NCBI GenBank assembly: GCA_002315945.1
Contig: DCIJ01000030.1
Location: 974 to 37,270, forward strand
Source: Lachnospiraceae bacterium UBA1729
Lineage (GTDB): Bacteria; Bacillota; Clostridia; Lachnospirales; Lachnospiraceae
Direction: 5' to 3'
DNA: 36,297 nt
A program made the translations under genes and the position numbers. The notes under the pieces were generated by a model that ran no database searches, was not told the DNA's origin, and saw nothing but the letters and a program-made list of their open reading frames with translations. The stretch's first letter is position 1, and each line of letters opens with the position of its first letter. This document shows positions 6,090 to 12,601 of this stretch, in pieces.

Positions 6090-8816
6090 CTAATCTGATT
6101 CATCTGAATCTGTATCGCTATCATCACTTTCTGATTCATTTGAGTCAGTATCGTCATCATCACTTTCTGATTCATTTGAGTCAGTATCGTTATCATCACT
6201 TTCTGGTTCATCCGAATCTTGAGCACTTCTTTCGCCCCCTGGTTCATTGTTATCATCGTCAAATGAAGGAGCACTTATACTATCCAGATCAACCTCAGCG
6301 TTCGTACCAGTGCCGTTGATATATTCACTGGCATAAAAATTGTCAGGTTTGTCAGTATTGCTGACTACTAAGAAATCCTGTGTTTCCTTTGTAATATTTG
6401 CCTGATCAAAGAATTCCATAGTCTGATCGATTTTTTCCTGACTATAATTTTTTTCTTTCATACTGGCTTCTATATAATTTCGAACATCGTAAAAGGTGCT
6501 ATTACCTGTCATTACATAACAAGTATCATACCAGATATCAAAAAGCTTATCATAATCCTTTTCCACATCATTATTCCACATTTCATATGCTATGTGAGAA
6601 AGGATTGACGAATTGATATGTGATCCATAGTCATCGTTGTATCTATCATAAACAAAATTCACACCGCCTATTTTTTCAGCATAAACACCATTATAAGAAG
6701 TTGCTACTGGATTGGAAGCCTTATATAGCCAGGAAGCATTGCCGTCATCGTCATATGCCGCGCCGCTATACCAATCATCTTTATCAATGAGCCATTTTTT
6801 TGACGCAATCAACTCATTATATACAGTATCAATGCTTTTCCCTGTCTTTTCTGATTCAGAATGCAAATATTCTTCAAGCACCTTTTGCTGTATTATTATT
6901 CCTACAATATCTGAATACCCCTCAGAGATTGCACCCATAAATTTAACATAATTTGTCCCTATAAGGCCTTCCTCCATAGTGTAGGCATGAGTTGATTCAT
7001 GGCCAGCTGTAGATACGTCGTTAATAAAAGGCTTGTAGTTACAGTATGTCATGATACTAAAGGCATAATCAGACATTCCAAATGCATTTTCAACCGTTAA
7101 ATTTGGAGAATATAGTGCCATAAGTGTAGGAAGAGTATTATTACTACCACAATGCCCATAGTATGTCTTACATGCTTCATACATATTTGAGAAAATGGTA
7201 ACCACATTAATGTCTGGATTTTCGATATCAACATAGCAAAGTCCTAACCCATATTGGGCATCAACATCATATCCCGATCCCTCAACTGGATCCATTTCCA
7301 AAATAAGCTTATATTCCGGTGCGCAAAAATAATAACCATTTTCATCCCAGGCTAGTGGCAAAGATATCTCTCGTCCATTAGAATCGGTAAAAGTTTTATA
7401 GATAACATCAACATTTGTATAAAGATTATCATAAGGCTGCGATTTTTCTCCTGGATTTTGTGTACTGAAATAAACCGACTCATCAATTGGATATCTGGAA
7501 CATTTTAAATCGGTATTGTTAATATCCTGCTCTGAACGTACGCACATCATGTATAAATTACCATCTTTTTTTACAAAAAACTTGTAAAATGATTCAGATA
7601 TTTTTCCAGAATAACTGTATTCTTCTGGCAAATAACTGAGTACTTCATAGTCTTTACTTAATACATCTGCAATCTCTTCCAGGGTGAGCTTTTTTAGATT
7701 GTAACGCGCATCAGTTATTAAATATTGATTATTAGTTATAGTACTATAATCAAAGGCATCAAAGGTGTCATTATCCGTTGAGGACAAGCCTATAATATTA
7801 CCGTATTTATCTGTTTTAAGAATAACTGTTCCGGTAACAGCACCACAATTACTTAAACAGTCCTGAGCTGCATCAATTATCTTATTTGAAATTATATCCG
7901 TATCACTATCTCTTGATTGAAAAGTGTAAATATGGTTACCCTCAGAATCATTATGTTCTGCACTCAAATACAAATAACATGTATCTGATGGATAATTTAA
8001 TACTCCAAAGAATGATTGCACAGCTTCAAGTACAGAATTTTGATCTTTTACTTTTTTCGAACTGATATCTCCAGAAATAAAAGTAACATCATTACTACTG
8101 TTTTGCACAAGAATAAGATTATCTCCACAGTGTGCTTTTATCATCTCCAGGGTAACATAGCCATTTTCCACGTAATCCCAAGGAATGGCAATCACATCAT
8201 CAGAAATGATAATTTGAGAATTATTATCAGAAGAATGGCTATTCGAATCAACTGAATAGGAATATGCATCCTGTGAAACAGAAATCTCTAAAAATGCTGA
8301 TCCATATAAAGTCTTTACAGCTTCATCATTCAGCGTTCCATCAACATATATGTTTGGAGCATTTTCAAGATTTTTCTGAATTAATAGATCTAATTTGGTG
8401 GAATAAGAGTCTCTTCCCTCATTAATACCACAGGTAAAGTAATGAGAGACAAATGAATCAAAATCTGAGCCAAATGCTACAGACAGGTCCGTATTATTCG
8501 CAACATATTTTGCTATATCTAAATATGGCGAACACTTTCTGCCCTCTGACAAACCATAGGTTACAAAATGCTGATATAATAATTCAGCATTATCACCATA
8601 AACGGCACGTAGTTCTGGGTATAGCATCAGATAATAATTAGCATCAAAGAGTTCTTTTAACGTAGCAGGACTAAACTCAACATTTCCCCGTATTACGTAC
8701 TTTGAAGTATCGCTTGAGATTTCATCTGTAGACGCAGCTAACACAGGTATAGCGTTTTCGAAGAGCAACAATGTAGCAATTAAATAAACTATAAGTTGTT
8801 TAACTATTTTCTTCAT
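6090..8816 (-). CDS. Secreted M4-type (thermolysin-like) zinc metallopeptidase with Asp/Ser-rich tail
   Basis: Predicted extracellular protease, 908 residues. The start MKKIVKQLIVYLI at 8816 is chosen because it gives a clean signal peptide (to about VLAAS, residues 26-30) with AGGGG upstream; the open frame continues 138 bp further only because it runs back through the ssrA terminator and 3' end. After the signal come two repeats of the FDANYYLMLYPEL...GLSEGR / CGINEGR type, common in secreted Clostridia proteins, then a propeptide-like region with FTP/PepSY-like character. The zinc site is HESTH (606-610) with Glu632 in AISEGYSDI as third ligand, and GSHINSS (His733) matches thermolysin His231. 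The C-terminal 60 residues are an Asp/Ser/Glu repeat with no LPXTG or membrane anchor. The M4 call is strong; substrate and activation are unknown. Confidence 0.9.
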   Translation of the reverse strand: MKKIVKQLIVYLIATLLLFENAIPVLAASTDEISSDTSKYVIRGNVEFSPATLKELFDANYYLMLYPELRAVYGDNAELLYQHFVTYGLSEGRKCSPYLDIAKYVANNTDLSVAFGSDFDSFVSHYFTCGINEGRDSYSTKLDLLIQKNLENAPNIYVDGTLNDEAVKTLYGSAFLEISVSQDAYSYSVDSNSHSSDNNSQIIISDDVIAIPWDYVENGYVTLEMIKAHCGDNLILVQNSSNDVTFISGDISSKKVKDQNSVLEAVQSFFGVLNYPSDTCYLYLSAEHNDSEGNHIYTFQSRDSDTDIISNKIIDAAQDCLSNCGAVTGTVILKTDKYGNIIGLSSTDNDTFDAFDYSTITNNQYLITDARYNLKKLTLEEIADVLSKDYEVLSYLPEEYSYSGKISESFYKFFVKKDGNLYMMCVRSEQDINNTDLKCSRYPIDESVYFSTQNPGEKSQPYDNLYTNVDVIYKTFTDSNGREISLPLAWDENGYYFCAPEYKLILEMDPVEGSGYDVDAQYGLGLCYVDIENPDINVVTIFSNMYEACKTYYGHCGSNNTLPTLMALYSPNLTVENAFGMSDYAFSIMTYCNYKPFINDVSTAGHESTHAYTMEEGLIGTNYVKFMGAISEGYSDIVGIIIQQKVLEEYLHSESEKTGKSIDTVYNELIASKKWLIDKDDWYSGAAYDDDGNASWLYKASNPVATSYNGVYAEKIGGVNFVYDRYNDDYGSHINSSILSHIAYEMWNNDVEKDYDKLFDIWYDTCYVMTGNSTFYDVRNYIEASMKEKNYSQEKIDQTMEFFDQANITKETQDFLVVSNTDKPDNFYASEYINGTGTNAEVDLDSISAPSFDDDNNEPGGERSAQDSDEPESDDNDTDSNESESDDDDTDSNESESDDSDTDSDESD
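6095..6214. repeat. 36-bp tandem repeat encoding the acidic peptidase tail
   Basis: Units begin at 6095, 6131, 6167 and a diverged partial copy at 6203, each 36 bp (12 residues of the type ESDDxDTDSNES). The middle two are nearly identical at DNA level. In-frame unit gain or loss would change tail length without a frameshift. Confidence 0.85.
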
Positions 8817-8861
8817 TCTTCTACCCCTACTATTACCTTGTCTATATAAACATAAATCAGC

Positions 8862-8911
8862 GATAAAAAAGAAAAAAGCCCTGAAAGTATGTAAAAACAG
8901 TACTCTCAGGG
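8862..8911 (-). terminator. Intrinsic terminator of ssrA
   Basis: On the minus strand an 11-bp stem CCCTGAGAGTA / TACTTTCAGGG (8901-8911 with 8879-8889, one G-U pair) is followed by CTTTTTTCTTTTTT. It lies 13 nt after the 3' end of tmRNA and just upstream of the metallopeptidase gene, so that gene needs its own promoter or read-through. Confidence 0.92.
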
Positions 8912-8923
8912 GTTTTGAAATAA

Positions 8924-9264
8924 TGAACCAGGCGGGAGTCGAACCCGCGTCCAAAAGCCCATTCCCTGTCCTTCTACTATCATAGTCTGTTATTTAAGAT
9001 TCCCCCGGATATACGAAAGCAGACATCCTCATATCGTCGGTAGCTTCATAATACGCCCAATACCGCAAAGCTTAAGTACTGTCGTTTCCTGCGTTTAATG
9101 ATGCCCGTATCTGAATGTGCAGGTACACTCAGGCGGACAAGCAGCAACTAGGCTGCTAATGCAACTCTATCGTTTGCGTTTAATTTTAAGATTTGATTCG
9201 TAACGTGATATCATACGGATAGCTTCTCCAGCTGCAAGACCCCTGTCGAAACCATGACTGGCCC
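8924..9264 (-). ncRNA. ssrA: Transfer-messenger RNA (tmRNA)
   Basis: One-piece tmRNA of 341 nt, freeing stalled ribosomes by adding a degradation tag. The 5' end GGGCCAG (9258-9264) pairs over 7 bp with CTGGTTC (8925-8931, two G-U pairs), followed by discriminator A at 8924; CCA is not encoded. The conserved 5' segment TGGTTTCGACAGGGG and the T-arm GCGGGTTCGACTCCCGC are plain. The tag frame starts at resume codon GCA at 9177. The gene follows smpB by 45 nt. It looks like a tRNA 3' half at first sight, but the long insert and tag frame settle it. Confidence 0.97.
9148..9177 (-). other. tmRNA proteolysis-tag reading frame
   Basis: Codons GCA AAC GAT AGA GTT GCA TTA GCA GCC TAG give ANDRVALAA plus stop. 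With the Ala carried by tmRNA the tag is A-ANDRVALAA. The ALAA end is the usual ClpXP/ClpAP signal; the AND start matches the E. coli tag start. It is short (nine encoded residues). Confidence 0.9.
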
Positions 9265-9294
9265 TTATTAAATTTTCAAGGAACTTATGTCCCT

Positions 9295-9300
9295 ATTATA
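9295..9300 (-). promoter_or_regulatory. Possible -10 box of ssrA
   Basis: A perfect TATAAT on the minus strand, 30 nt before the mature tmRNA 5' end, fits a short precursor leader trimmed by RNase P. No convincing -35 is found 16-18 bp upstream, where the smpB 3' end lies. Co-transcription with smpB is the alternative. Confidence 0.4.
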
Positions 9301-9309
9301 TATTAACGC

Positions 9310-9783
9310 TTAACCAAGATTTCGAATTTTAAACTCTTTCTCAGCCTCACGTTTCATATCTCTCTTGGCAATATCAGCTCTCTTGTCATAGAGCTTCTTT
9401 CCTTTGGCAAGACCTATTTCCATTTTGGCCCTTCCATCTTTAAAGTATACCTGAAGCGGGACCAAAGTGTAACCCTTTTCTGCAATTTTTCCAGTTAATT
9501 TCATAATTTCACTTTTGTGCATTAAAAGCTTCTTAGGTCTTAATGGATCCCTGTTAAATATGTTGCCATGCTCATATGGGGAAATATTCATACCATAAGC
9601 ATAAACTTCTCCCACATTATCGATTCTAATGAAAGCTTCCTTAATTGAACACTTACCTCCACGCAGAGACTTTACTTCTGTTCCATGAAGCACAATTCCG
9701 GTTTCATATTTTTCTTCAATAAAGTATTCATGATATGCTTTTTTATTATTGGCAACCAGCTTGCCCATTCCTTTTTCTGCCAT
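9310..9783 (-). CDS. smpB: SsrA-binding protein SmpB
   Basis: RNA-binding partner of tmRNA in trans-translation, 157 residues, close to the family's usual 150-160. Signatures include NNKKAYHEYFIEEKYETGI, LHGTEVKSLRGGKCSIKEAF, SPYEHGN, and the basic C-terminal part GLAKGKKLYDKRADIAKRD that enters the mRNA channel. It is directly upstream of ssrA, so protein and RNA partners are linked. The start is slightly uncertain: the ATG at 9783 has no visible Shine-Dalgarno, while the ATG five codons later (MGKLVANN) has AAAAAGGA directly abutting it, too close to work well. I keep the longer form. Confidence 0.95.
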   Translation of the reverse strand: MAEKGMGKLVANNKKAYHEYFIEEKYETGIVLHGTEVKSLRGGKCSIKEAFIRIDNVGEVYAYGMNISPYEHGNIFNRDPLRPKKLLMHKSEIMKLTGKIAEKGYTLVPLQVYFKDGRAKMEIGLAKGKKLYDKRADIAKRDMKREAEKEFKIRNLG

Positions 9784-9810
9784 AGCTATAATTTACCACA
9801 CTTTAACAAT

Positions 9811-9840
9811 ATAATAAATAAACCAATAGTTTAATCTAAA
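9811..9840 (-). promoter_or_regulatory. Possible promoter of smpB
   Basis: TTTAGA (9835-9840) and TATTAT (9811-9816) with an 18-bp spacer. A promoter is needed here because a strong terminator separates smpB from secG. The -35 matches consensus at only four of six bases and the area is AT-rich, so the call is tentative. Confidence 0.4.
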
Positions 9841-9883
9841 CACTAATAAGACGCACCAGCGAACTCCTTGCAAGCATCTATTC

Positions 9884-9918
9884 TAAAAATAAAAAAACCT
9901 CCTGAAAAAATCAGGAGG
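9884..9918 (-). terminator. Intrinsic terminator of secG
   Basis: On the minus strand a perfect 8-bp stem CCTCCTGA / TCAGGAGG (9911-9918 with 9898-9905), 5-nt loop, followed by TTTTTTTATTTTT. It begins 22 bp past the secG stop. Confidence 0.95.
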
Positions 9919-9940
9919 GTAAGAATTCAATCAAAGTATC

Positions 9941-10180
9941 TTAAAAAAGTTTTGTATTTAACAAAACAGCCAATAAGAAAAATACAAGGATTAATATCTT
10001 GGTAAGCTTAACAAGGGTTCCCTCCATGGAACGTCCCTTATTCTTGCCCCAATAGCTTTCAGCAGCTCCACTAATAGCTCCAAGTCCTGCTGACTTACCT
10101 TCCTGTAAAAGAATAATTGCAGATATTATTAAACTAACAACAATTAATACAACCTGTAAAACAACTCTTAATACTTCCAT
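9941..10180 (-). CDS. secG: Protein translocase subunit SecG
   Basis: Small membrane subunit of the SecYEG channel, 79 residues, the usual size. Two membrane segments (about 4-25 and 55-76) flank the conserved loop LLQEGKSAGLGAISGAAESYW. GGAG lies six bases before the ATG. It has its own promoter (10236-10264) and terminator (9884-9918), so it is probably monocistronic. In many Firmicutes secG is followed by rnr and then smpB; here rnr is absent and smpB comes next. Confidence 0.95.
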   Translation of the reverse strand: MEVLRVVLQVVLIVVSLIISAIILLQEGKSAGLGAISGAAESYWGKNKGRSMEGTLVKLTKILILVFFLLAVLLNTKLF

Positions 10181-10235
10181 TATGTCTCCAATAAAAAATT
10201 TTTAAATTTAGTCTGTATTCACAGCAACTCAAAAT

Positions 10236-10264
10236 ATATTACATCATTTTATATAATAATGCAA
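10236..10264 (-). promoter_or_regulatory. Promoter of secG
   Basis: TTGCAT (-35, 10259-10264) and TAATAT (-10, 10236-10241) with exactly 17 bp between them on the minus strand, about 56 bp before the secG ATG. Confidence 0.7.
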
Positions 10265-10315
10265 TACTAATTCACTCTTAATTTACATAGCTCATTTCTT
10301 TATTGAATGCCAGCA

Positions 10316-11971
10316 TTATATTGTCGAAAATAATTGTATCTTACGATCAATCATTTCCTCTATTTTAGTGATGTAAAGGTCAATATCCTTCACATTATCA
10401 CATCTCTCGATGCGTCCGGCATCAAACAGTCTCTTGCTAACAGTACCTGGTCCAAAGGCAAGAATATCCTGCTGCTCCTCCATCATAAGAATATTGTACA
10501 AGCCTTCTTTACCTTCTTTTGCAAATCCAACATTCTCAAGGCTTCCAGACATCTGCTTTTGTCTGTACAAATAATAGGGATACTGTTCAATCTGTCGAGT
10601 CAGATCATAAGCCATTTCCATTGCCTTATCCATCTGTTCTGCATTAGGAAGCAGCTCTTCAACGCAGGATACTTCTTCCATAATATCCTCATCTCCCCTT
10701 GCCATAGTCTGAATTGAACCAGTCTTTCTATCCTTATAGAGCTTACCGGTACGAACACTTTGCTCCAGTACACGGTACAATCTGCTGGCTTTCTTTATTG
10801 CAAGAGAATGAACTGTAATACTGTCAGGATTCAACGCACGAACCTTTTCCAGCGTATCCTTAACATCCTCAAGGTTTTCCCCCGGAAGTCCCAGAATCAG
10901 ATCCATATTAATGTTATCATGTCCGCACTCTCTGGCTAATTTAAAAGCATCTACTGTAGCTTTGGCACTGGCAGCGCGACCAATCAGAGTAAGTGTTCTC
11001 TCCTGCATAGTCTGAGGATTGACAGATATTCTTGTAACCCCATACTGCTTCATTAATTCAAGCTTCTTAACAGTGATGCTGTCTGCTCTGCCAGCTTCTA
11101 CTGTAAATTCTTTTACCTGTGAAAAATCAAAAGTTTTGCATACAAAATCAAGTAATTCTTCAAAACGAGCTTCATCCAAAGCAGTTGGCGTTCCACCACC
11201 TATATAAATTGTATCAATACGCCTTCCCTTAATTGCAGGAAGTGTCTGAACTATTTCCGTTTTCAAAGCCTGCAGATACTCACCTACTCTGTCCTTCCAT
11301 GCACAGATTGGATAAGACGTAAATGAACAGTACAGACAGGTTGTAGGACAAAACGGCACTCCAATGTAGATGCTTATGCCCTCTCTGAGCCTGTTCTTTA
11401 TTCTTTCAAGGTGAAGCTTTCTTTCTTCGCCACCTGCTGGCAAAGTCTCATCAATCCCGGCTATATGACCCAGAATGCTTGCTTCCCTATTTGAGATTTC
11501 AACTCCCAGAACAGACTTTTTAATTGATACGTTGTGATTTTTTCTAAGGAACTCTGCGATTTCAGAATTTTTCTTTCCTTCTTCCAACAGCTTGCTGGCC
11601 ATCTTAACAGGCCTTACCCCAATCATATTTCCCCAGGGAAGGTCTTTATTCTGGCATTTTGACAAGGCTGAATATAAAAATAGCTTAATACAGTCCTTAT
11701 CTCTTAACTCCACTGAAGCTAATTCACATACTTCATCCCTTGTCTTAGTATACTCAAAACCCTCAATCTCAGATGAAGACAGATGGTTATCTGTCTCAGC
11801 AGAAAACAGGTGTTTATCCATTGCAAAAGACAATTTATTTTCATCCCACAGAAAAGAAAAATCAGCCTCCTCTTCCAGAGTAACCTTAATCTGTTCCCCT
11901 GGAAAAAAAGCACTGACAAGCGAATGAATATCATATTGATAATCTAATTTACTAACTCTTATTTTTTTCAT
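10316..11971 (-). CDS. hemZ: Radical SAM coproporphyrinogen dehydrogenase-type protein HemZ
   Basis: Oxygen-independent coproporphyrinogen III oxidase family, 551 residues. The radical-SAM cluster motif is CPTTCLYC (Cys208, Cys212, Cys215) in GVPFCPTTCLYCSF, followed by the SAM-binding IYIGGGTPTAL and ISVNPQTM segments. The roughly 200-residue N-terminal extension distinguishes HemZ from HemN/HemW. It starts right after the stop of the MBL-fold gene (TAGATG), so it is translationally coupled as last gene of the apt-rel operon. No other heme gene lies in the window; members of this family in fermentative Clostridia may not all serve haem synthesis. The family call is firm, the physiological substrate less so. 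Confidence 0.9.
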   Translation of the reverse strand: MKKIRVSKLDYQYDIHSLVSAFFPGEQIKVTLEEEADFSFLWDENKLSFAMDKHLFSAETDNHLSSSEIEGFEYTKTRDEVCELASVELRDKDCIKLFLYSALSKCQNKDLPWGNMIGVRPVKMASKLLEEGKKNSEIAEFLRKNHNVSIKKSVLGVEISNREASILGHIAGIDETLPAGGEERKLHLERIKNRLREGISIYIGVPFCPTTCLYCSFTSYPICAWKDRVGEYLQALKTEIVQTLPAIKGRRIDTIYIGGGTPTALDEARFEELLDFVCKTFDFSQVKEFTVEAGRADSITVKKLELMKQYGVTRISVNPQTMQERTLTLIGRAASAKATVDAFKLARECGHDNINMDLILGLPGENLEDVKDTLEKVRALNPDSITVHSLAIKKASRLYRVLEQSVRTGKLYKDRKTGSIQTMARGDEDIMEEVSCVEELLPNAEQMDKAMEMAYDLTRQIEQYPYYLYRQKQMSGSLENVGFAKEGKEGLYNILMMEEQQDILAFGPGTVSKRLFDAGRIERCDNVKDIDLYITKIEEMIDRKIQLFSTI

Positions 11972-12601
11972 CTAGCCTAAAAACGGATTATAATCCTTTT
12001 CATATCCTATAGTTGTAGATTCTCCATGGCCTGGATACACTTTAGTATCATCAGGCAGTATCAGAAGCTTATCCTTAATGGATCTGACAATGGCACTCAT
12101 GCTTCCAGTAGGTAAGTCTGTTCTTCCAACACTCTCCTGAAACAGAGTATCCCCTGAAATCAGAACTCCTGCTTCCTCAATATAATAGCAGCAGCTGCCA
12201 CCTGTATGACCGGGAGTAGCAATAACCTTAATCTTAATATCATCAAAATTAAGTTCTGCACCATCTTCCACATACTCATCACAGGAAAAAGTACATGCTC
12301 TGCCTGCCATGGCAGAGGAGTTCAGTTTACTGCTTTCAAAAAGTTCCTTTTCGGCATTTAAACCATAAGCCCTGGCACCAGTCAGCTCACGAAGCTTTTC
12401 AGCACCCCATATATGATCAAAATGTCCATGAGTAATCAGTATGGCTTCCACACTAAAACCAGCCTCGGTAAGCTTTTCATATAAATAATCACCTTTGTCA
12501 GCCGGATCTATGGCAATACATTTCTTGCTATCTTCTCTATATATTATATAAAAGTTGGTAGCACACACTCCAAGAATAATTTTTCCAATTTTAACCTTCA
12601 T
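11972..12601 (-). CDS. MBL-fold metallo-hydrolase (glyoxalase II-like)
   Basis: Small cytoplasmic metallo-beta-lactamase-fold hydrolase, 209 residues. The metal motif is THGHFDH (His58, His60, Asp62, His63), with His132 in TPGHTGG, Asp151 in SGDTLF and His192 in YPGHGEST completing a two-metal site. It is close to the hydroxyacylglutathione hydrolase-like group (short YcbL-type form, lacking the long C-terminal substrate domain of classical glyoxalase II). Its ATG overlaps the rel stop by one base (TGATG), and its stop directly abuts the hemZ start. A neighbouring MBL protein after rel is common in Clostridia. The true substrate, such as a thioester, is not given by sequence. Confidence 0.9.
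   Translation of the reverse strand: MKVKIGKIILGVCATNFYIIYREDSKKCIAIDPADKGDYLYEKLTEAGFSVEAILITHGHFDHIWGAEKLRELTGARAYGLNAEKELFESSKLNSSAMAGRACTFSCDEYVEDGAELNFDDIKIKVIATPGHTGGSCCYYIEEAGVLISGDTLFQESVGRTDLPTGSMSAIVRSIKDKLLILPDDTKVYPGHGESTTIGYEKDYNPFLG

Noticed and set aside
6053..6319. Open frames on both strands over the acidic tail, rich in repeated His/Tyr or Met/Gln
   Set aside because: They are shadows created by the 36-bp repeat and have no ribosome site.
8817..8954. 46-codon N-terminal extension of the metallopeptidase reading frame
   Set aside because: It runs through the ssrA terminator and tmRNA 3' end; the internal ATG at 8816 has a ribosome site and a clean signal peptide.
8924..8960. 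Apparent tRNA 3' half (GGTTCGA loop)
   Set aside because: It is the tRNA-like end of tmRNA; the matching 5' half is 300 nt away with a tag frame between.
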